Assembly: GCF_016107525.1 (NCBI RefSeq)
Contig: NZ_JABASR010000007.1
Location: 62,001-126,000, forward strand
Direction of reading: 5' to 3'
Source: Psychrobacter aquimaris
Lineage (GTDB): Bacteria > Pseudomonadota > Gammaproteobacteria > Pseudomonadales > Moraxellaceae
DNA length: 64,000 nt
Positions 59,036-64,000 of the stretch are shown here, in pieces (the stretch's first letter is position 1; every line of letters starts with the position of its first letter). Position numbers and translations under genes: made by a program. Under the pieces are notes generated by a model. That model did no database searches. It was given only the letters and a program-made list of their open reading frames with translations, and was not told the origin of the DNA.

Positions 59036-59556
59036 GTTTTTTCCTCGTGGTGGATATTTGTATTTGTGCTAAATTTTAGTAAAAAAAAGTTTAATAACAC
59101 TACATAAAGATATCGTAGTAAATATACTCTAAGCCCTTTTTTTGTAAAAACTCTCACTGCTACTTAAACCACGGAACACGCCTCAAGCCTTTAATTTATC
59201 CTTGTCACAATAGCCTTATCAAACCCCAATTTTGACAAACTCACCTGAGTAAATTTTCGAACCCAAAAAGGGTGCTAACAATATGCCGTATATAGCGTTA
59301 GCATCTTTTTTTGCTACTACTTATATCTAATAATTATCGATATTTATTCATCACGCTAATAATTTTAAACCCTCGTTAACAAGGCTATAAGCATCTAAGA
59401 AATTACTACTTAATCTATAAAATAATTTTATTAAAAGCATAATCGTCAGTGAGCTTTAGCATTAGCCAGCTGTTTAAAGACCAATAAACACAATGATAAA
59501 TACTAAAAGGGCTGCTAATGCGCCGAAGCGACCTAGTGCAAGATCACCATGATTAA
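59036..59556. other. intergenic stretch with a terminator and an IS-like tract
   Basis: No gene is seen. It holds the CAAACCCCAATTTTGACAAA tract at 59219-59238 that resembles the one near 46990, and the hairpin described at 59271. Confidence 0.45.
59271..59312 (+). terminator. orphan intrinsic terminator
   Basis: GGTGCTAAC (59271-59279) pairs with GTTAGCATC (59297-59305), one G-U pair, followed by seven T. No intact gene lies upstream on this strand, so it belonged to a lost gene. Confidence 0.7.
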
Positions 59557-59979
59557 GCCAGTCAGTATGAATTTATGTCGCAGATTATCGATTACGATAA
59601 TAAGGATACAGAGAAACTAAGTTTTTATGCTCGCTATTTGCAACCTATGCTACGTGAGAGGCTCGATGATGACGAGATTTATTTCAGTAATATTATCATG
59701 AGTCACTACCGCTTTTCTAAGCTACGTCAACAGGATTTAAAGCTGCAATAAGGTAGTTTCTATCCGCTGAATACTGGTAGTGGTGGAGCTGGCCATGCTA
59801 AGGATAAACAAGAGGACTGGCTATCAAAAATAGTTGCAAGGTTAAATGATCTATTCGATACTGAAAATCTGGCTGATAGAGACCTAATCAATTACTCGCA
59901 AACTATCTGGGATAAAGTTAACGAAAACCAAATCGTCATGAATACGAATAGAGTTAGCGCTTTGAGTGAGAGGGATTGA
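59557..59979 (+). pseudogene. C-terminal remnant of type I restriction HsdR
   Basis: The frame reads YEFMSQIIDYDNKDTEKLSF, ARYLQPMLRERLDD, then TAA at 59749, then GSFYPLNTGSGGAGHAKDKQ, LSKIVARLNDLFDTENLADRDLINYSQTIWDKVNENQIVM and TGA at 59977. This is the C-terminal helical end of EcoR124-type HsdR subunits. The motor and nuclease domains are absent and a stop interrupts what remains. No hsdM or hsdS is seen in the window. Confidence 0.75.
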
Positions 59980-60028
59980 TTATGTCAGATAAAAATATGA
60001 GTTTTTAGCTGAAAGTAGATTTGATTAT

Positions 60029-60349
60029 TTATTTGCTAATAAAGTCACTTCTCCACATAGCATGCTCACATACTGCACAAAACCAACTCTCTTTTGCCCG
60101 CATATAGGCGATATCAGCAGGTACCTCAATAGGACAGGCGCTCCCACAATATTCACAGCAAACATCATCTAAGCAAGCATAGCATTGGCTTATAGTTTCA
60201 AATAATGTTTGAGAGCTAATATTATATTTTTGACAAAGCATACGTACATAATCTATATAGCTGATTTTATGATTATAGGCCCAATAATCTTCACAGACCC
60301 GTTTGTCCCAAGCATTTTGTGTCATGCTCCATTCAATCCTGATGCCCAC
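60029..60349 (-). CDS. small cysteine-rich protein, possible zinc ribbon
   Basis: The gene encodes 106 residues with AAGGAG before the ATG. An N-terminal helical half (EDYWAYNHKISYIDYVRMLCQKYNIS) is followed by CCEYCGSACP and CAVCEHAMW, two Cys pairs that likely bind zinc. No family is recognised. Confidence 0.55.
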   Translation of the reverse strand: MGIRIEWSMTQNAWDKRVCEDYWAYNHKISYIDYVRMLCQKYNISSQTLFETISQCYACLDDVCCEYCGSACPIEVPADIAYMRAKESWFCAVCEHAMWRSDFISK

Positions 60350-60563
60350 AATATACTCCTTTTTAATGGCAGAATGACTATGATTAGTGTCACATTTTTA
60401 TAGTCACTATATCTATCGAACAAGTCGCCCCCATCATAGTTAGCCAGCTATTGAGCAGCAAGATGAGTCTATGACATAATAAAGCGTTAGTCAGCACAAA
60501 ATAGTTTTTGACAGGAACTTAGTTATTGCCAACGAGTATTATTTTAACAGAAAAGTAGTCACT

Positions 60564-60584
60564 GGCAAGTATTTTTTACTTACC
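60564..60584. promoter_or_regulatory. dyad before the XRE gene
   Basis: GGCAAGTA and TACTTACC flank five T, a near-perfect 21-bp dyad 15 bp before the XRE start. It is a likely autoregulatory operator. The half site GGTAAGT recurs upstream of the IetA-like gene at 36428. Confidence 0.5.
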
Positions 60585-60599
60585 AATAAGGATTTTATT

Positions 60600-60818
60600 G
60601 TGATTTCATGTAATCTACCAGTGCTTTTAGCGGAAAGAAGATTGCGAGTTGCAGATTTAGTAAGAATGACAGACATCAGCAAGTCAACGCTTCATAGAAT
60701 TTATAACGATGAGACAACTCGTATAGAATTCGATACCTTGAGTAAGTTGTGCCAAGTATTAAAAGTCAGCCCAGGGGATGTTTTAAAGTATGTTCCCGAT
60801 GAGAATGAAAAGAACTAA
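60600..60818 (+). CDS. small XRE-family regulator
   Basis: The 72-residue protein is a single helix-turn-helix domain of the compact Cro/C1 kind: LPVLLAERRLRVADLVRMTDISKSTLHRIYNDETTRIEFDTLSKLCQVLKVSPGDVLKYVP. The start is GTG at 60600 with AAGGA upstream. A dyad lies before it and a terminator after it, so it is a lone, self-regulated gene next to a recombinase module. Confidence 0.85.
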   Translation: MISCNLPVLLAERRLRVADLVRMTDISKSTLHRIYNDETTRIEFDTLSKLCQVLKVSPGDVLKYVPDENEKN

Positions 60819-60882
60819 GTTTGATAGGAAGGTGGACTGATATAAAACGTTAACCTTCTCACCCAACTAAAATTGAAATTTT

Positions 60883-60930
60883 AAAATACTCTTTAGCCTT
60901 TATTTATCAGGGGTTAGGGAGTATTTTTTT
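60883..60930 (+). terminator. intrinsic terminator after the XRE gene
   Basis: AAAATACTC (60883-60891) pairs with GAGTATTTT (60919-60927) followed by more T; the loop is long (27 bases). Confidence 0.6.
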
Positions 60931-61061
60931 GTCTAAGAAATGGTTATGAATCAGTATTTGAGTTATCCAAAGATAAAAATATAACAGCAATATTAAAGGC
61001 TTTACAAACAATAAGTTATAACATATTATGATGAATATATTTCACTATTAATAATATTAAA

Positions 61062-61631
61062 ATGAATAATATTCATCTAAAGCCTACTCAGAAGTTCATA
61101 ACTTTCAGTAAATATAATCTGGTTATTCATCAAGATGCGCAAAAGGCATTGTTGATATGGCATCAATTTAGGCCAAGAATGAGAGGTATAAATATAGGTG
61201 GCTTGGATGATTATTATCGCCCACCGCTACGATTGGTAGTTGGTAAAGATTCGACTTATTATTTTTTTAATGAGTTTAGAAGGTTTGATGAAATTCTAAT
61301 AGAAGAGACTAGTTTACGTCAGCCTTGCTTAGTTGCCGCTGAAAGCCTGAGAGATATTAAGCGCTTAGCTTGGAGTGAGGTTGTCGAGCTGGCCTTCTCA
61401 AGGGGAATTAATCATCCTGAGTTTCTAAAGGCTTTAAGCTCTAGTGCACCGAAAAGTATTATTTGCGAACTCATGAATATTGAGCGTCTGACGGTAGACA
61501 ATTATTGTAGGTTTGCTGGTATCAGCCAAAGTGCTTATGAGTATCAGCAGTGTAAGGTAGCCAATGATGAGGCGATGCTGGGGTTGCCCAAAAACCTGAG
61601 TTGGATGGACACTTCTTATGGATCACACTAA
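61062..61631 (+). CDS. unknown protein, first gene of a recombinase module
   Basis: The gene encodes 189 residues and overlaps the recombinase start by 14 bases. It has a basic start, a PPLRLVVGKDSTYYFFNEFRRFDEILIEE segment that resembles the ligand part of ParB/TnpM-like small proteins only loosely, and a C-terminal helical part with a possible helix-turn-helix (LTVDNYCRFAGISQSAYEYQQCK). I do not recognise the family. Coupled translation ties its job to the recombinase. Confidence 0.5.
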   Translation: MNNIHLKPTQKFITFSKYNLVIHQDAQKALLIWHQFRPRMRGINIGGLDDYYRPPLRLVVGKDSTYYFFNEFRRFDEILIEETSLRQPCLVAAESLRDIKRLAWSEVVELAFSRGINHPEFLKALSSSAPKSIICELMNIERLTVDNYCRFAGISQSAYEYQQCKVANDEAMLGLPKNLSWMDTSYGSH

Positions 61632-63930
61632 ATTACTTAATGAAGTAATCGATAGGCGAGTGTTTGATAAGCTTATCCCAGTAGGTTCACCACATCACAT
61701 ACAAATGTCTCAGCTTATGATCGATGTGATTAGTCTGGTGCAAGATGATGATATTGATTTATTGCACTCAACATCAGAATCTAATTTCGCAGACTTTACT
61801 GGCATAGACTGCACTGAGGTAACGACACAAATCATTCGGGAAGGTAAAACTGGAGAGTGGGCAGTCAGCTATATGCTAATTGTCTTTTATCAGACGTATG
61901 GAAAAGTTGATATTAACAGTAATGCTTGGCGGTTTATGAGCGGCTACTTAAAAGTTATATTTATGATCACAGCACGCCATGATAAGCACTTTGCTAAAAT
62001 AGATAAGCTTGGCGTGCGTATTCGTATGGCACTAAGACCTACTGATCCACAGCGTAGCATTCTCGACCAGTTAATCAACATTCACGCCCAGTGCGACAGC
62101 TTGTCCTCATGCTTATCTGCTATCAGACAACATGAAGCAAGTGTTAAACAGGAAGAGGCAACAGGTAAAACAGCCAATCAATATCTTGCTAGTAAAATCG
62201 GTCAAATCAGACTTGGTTATGAGGTAGTAATTGATAATAAAGCTTTTATTGGTAAAACCTATACTGAAAATACTAAACGCGTAAAGTCGGCTCAAACCGT
62301 CACCAAGACAGTGGCGCATATCGATGGTGAGCCGCTACAAAGAATAGTGTTTGGTACGAAAAAATCAAAAAAGCACAGTAACGTGGCAATCGCTGAAAAT
62401 ATTGCTGATGACGACGAAGTACCTTTGCTAGACAATGACTTTAAGCCAGCCACACAAATTGCTAAATCCTCTGAGTTGCAGCAATGGCGATTAAAAAACA
62501 ACCATCAACACGCCCGCCGTAATCAATTTCATTTCCCAACCAATCATCGTCAGCTAAGCATTACCGGATACCAGATGCTATTTGCCACGCTTTGGCAGCG
62601 CTTTATGAGTGTTGATAAACAGAGTAGCACTGGGTATGCCGTTTTAATACTATCACTGTTAAGCGGTCTTAGTATTGATAGCATCATTGCTGATTGGCAA
62701 TGCAGTCGCAGTCAACGGCAGTATTTTGTCTATGACCGTGTCCGTAAAGTTAGTAGCATTGCCATCACGATTGATGTGACGACCAATACTCGAAGTCATC
62801 TGCTTGCCCACAGACAAAGCTACGGCAGTACCTTTTATCGCGCACTGCCTGAAGCTTTGCAAATCATGCTTGAGGATAAAATTACCGTTTCATCCGATAC
62901 TGTTAAAGCCGCTATCTCTTACGCTAAAGATATACTTAACCTACCAGCACTGAGTCCTCAATATATTGAAGCAGGCCTGTTTATATTGATCAAAAACGAG
63001 CTTAATAAGCCCTTATATGCTGACCTGATCACAGGTGTTGATGTACGGCATAGCTCTGCGCTGTATTACCTTAGCACTAAAATGGTAGAGCTAGAGCAAA
63101 CTTATATAAAAGCGATAGAGCTGATAACTGAATACTGCAATGATGAGCAAAAAGCACTTTTAATAGATGAGTGTAGCATACCGATGAACGGGCATAGAAG
63201 CTACATTGGTAGTGATATGGCACTAAAGACCACAATGTGCCAGCAGTTCTTTAATCAACTGGCTGTCAGTGCCGAGAGCTTTAATGGCAAGCTAAAATCC
63301 CACATGGATCGCTATATTGCGCAGTTCAATAGCTATAGCATTTGGCTATGGCACATTGTTATGATCCAAACCGGTATTCGCCCAGTCAAGCATGCACCAG
63401 GCTTGCTACACCAGTTTGACTTTCATCGGTACATATTATGGGTATCTGATAAAGAAGAGCGTCATGCGCAATCTGATGGCAGGCTTATTCCTCTTAGCAA
63501 GTTTTTGATAATGGCTATTCAAAACTACATTATTTATATTAAGCAATTTGCCGCTATCTATAATTCATTATATCCAGCAGCGCGTTATCCCATCAATGCC
63601 ATCTTGCAATCAGAACAACCCCTCATTCAAATTTACCAAAAAAATCCAAAAGGCTTTGCCCGTATTACGCCAAGCCGAGTCCGCTATCAGTTGCAAGATT
63701 TTTTTAGTCATCAGGATAACTGGCTGCGTCATCAGCTGAGGTCTATGCTCACAGGGCGCGTGCCTGACTATCTGATTTGCACCCTTTACGGTCACGAACA
63801 TGCTGATCAGGAATTCATGCACCCGATGTCATCAAGCTCTATCAATCAGCTGCACCAGCTCAGCCCTCATTTAGATGCGATCGCTACAGATCTTCACTTA
63901 AAACAAATTGAGGTTCGTCTATATGGATAA
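61618..63930 (+). CDS. large tyrosine-recombinase-like protein
   Basis: The 770-residue protein has a long N-terminal region without recognised motifs and a C-terminal third with the tyrosine-recombinase pattern: Arg in TGIRPVKH (about 595), a Lys turn in SDKEERHAQSDGRLIPLS, H-x-x-R in LRHQLRSML (about 700) and a His in LYGHEHADQE. The last nucleophilic Tyr is not obvious; the C-terminal RLYG Tyr is one option. Such large integrases occur in multi-gene modules that move genomic islands. The next gene starts inside its stop. Confidence 0.65.
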   Translation: MDHTKLLNEVIDRRVFDKLIPVGSPHHIQMSQLMIDVISLVQDDDIDLLHSTSESNFADFTGIDCTEVTTQIIREGKTGEWAVSYMLIVFYQTYGKVDINSNAWRFMSGYLKVIFMITARHDKHFAKIDKLGVRIRMALRPTDPQRSILDQLINIHAQCDSLSSCLSAIRQHEASVKQEEATGKTANQYLASKIGQIRLGYEVVIDNKAFIGKTYTENTKRVKSAQTVTKTVAHIDGEPLQRIVFGTKKSKKHSNVAIAENIADDDEVPLLDNDFKPATQIAKSSELQQWRLKNNHQHARRNQFHFPTNHRQLSITGYQMLFATLWQRFMSVDKQSSTGYAVLILSLLSGLSIDSIIADWQCSRSQRQYFVYDRVRKVSSIAITIDVTTNTRSHLLAHRQSYGSTFYRALPEALQIMLEDKITVSSDTVKAAISYAKDILNLPALSPQYIEAGLFILIKNELNKPLYADLITGVDVRHSSALYYLSTKMVELEQTYIKAIELITEYCNDEQKALLIDECSIPMNGHRSYIGSDMALKTTMCQQFFNQLAVSAESFNGKLKSHMDRYIAQFNSYSIWLWHIVMIQTGIRPVKHAPGLLHQFDFHRYILWVSDKEERHAQSDGRLIPLSKFLIMAIQNYIIYIKQFAAIYNSLYPAARYPINAILQSEQPLIQIYQKNPKGFARITPSRVRYQLQDFFSHQDNWLRHQLRSMLTGRVPDYLICTLYGHEHADQEFMHPMSSSSINQLHQLSPHLDAIATDLHLKQIEVRLYG

Positions 63931-64000
63931 TATTAGCGCTCATAAACTGCGACAGCTGAATAGAGAAGAATCCAAAAAAAGTGTTAAGCGTGACGCTAAA
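63923..64000 (+). CDS. third gene of the recombinase module, cut by the window edge
   Basis: A frame opens at the ATG 63923, overlapping the recombinase stop (ATGGATAA), and runs open to the edge. The visible start is basic (MDNISAHKLRQLNREE, KKSVKRD). The overlap marks it as a member of the same operon. Its identity cannot be told. Confidence 0.55.
   Translation, partial: MDNISAHKLRQLNREESKKSVKRDAK

Overview
The window looks like chromosomal DNA of a gammaproteobacterium of the Moraxellaceae, most likely Psychrobacter. That placement rests on the general look of the proteins and gene neighbourhoods and could not be confirmed by a search. It holds a nearly complete transposable prophage, two short stretches of ordinary metabolism and regulation, and a long accessory tract with defence genes, toxin-antitoxin genes, decayed genes and one unusual biosynthetic-looking operon. 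Region 1 (1-30682) is a Mu-type transposable prophage with a siphovirus tail, of the Pseudomonas D3112/B3 kind. Its left end (repressor, transposase) lies outside the window. The order is early genes, a GemA-like and a Mor-like regulator, a run of small middle genes ending in an HU protein, a lysis cassette with nested spanins, head genes (DUF1804, large terminase, portal, gpF-like, protease with nested scaffold, capsid E), an Acb2-type anti-CBASS cyclic-nucleotide sponge, tail genes and tail-tip genes. Three copies of a 23-bp sequence lie at fixed spacing before a -10-like hexamer, each at the head of a late module; they look like activator-dependent late promoters. A lipoprotein/DUF4236 'moron' sits between a terminator and the third promoter. 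The right end carries at least four copies of a 16-bp putative transposase site and ends at ...TTTTACA. Region 2 (30683-38127) has hipBA, an IetAS-type anti-phage pair (AAA+ ATPase plus subtilase), an unknown gene and a broken ExoX-like exonuclease. Region 3 (38338-45261) has a secreted protein, then an amidohydrolase / DMT transporter / SMP-30 set under a divergent LysR regulator, then a divergent MFS transporter / AraC regulator pair resembling NimT/NimR. Region 4 (45262-50099) has an orphan VbhA-like antitoxin with two dyad operators, an IS256-family remnant and a run of small secreted proteins and lipoproteins. Region 5 (50457-56965) is a tight four-gene operon: a glycosyltransferase/kinase-like/glycosyltransferase fusion, a GTP cyclohydrolase II-NADAR fusion, an asparagine-synthetase-like amidotransferase and an arylamine N-acetyltransferase-like protein. 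The order suggests a route from GTP to a free or conjugated aminopyrimidine that is then amidated, acylated or glycosylated. I do not recognise this set as a described pathway, and it is the best candidate here for a new system. Region 6 (57045-64000) has prophage tail remnants, hicAB with a textbook promoter, two perfect palindromic operators and an ATT start codon for the toxin, an HsdR remnant, an XRE regulator and the start of a multi-gene tyrosine-recombinase module that runs off the right edge.
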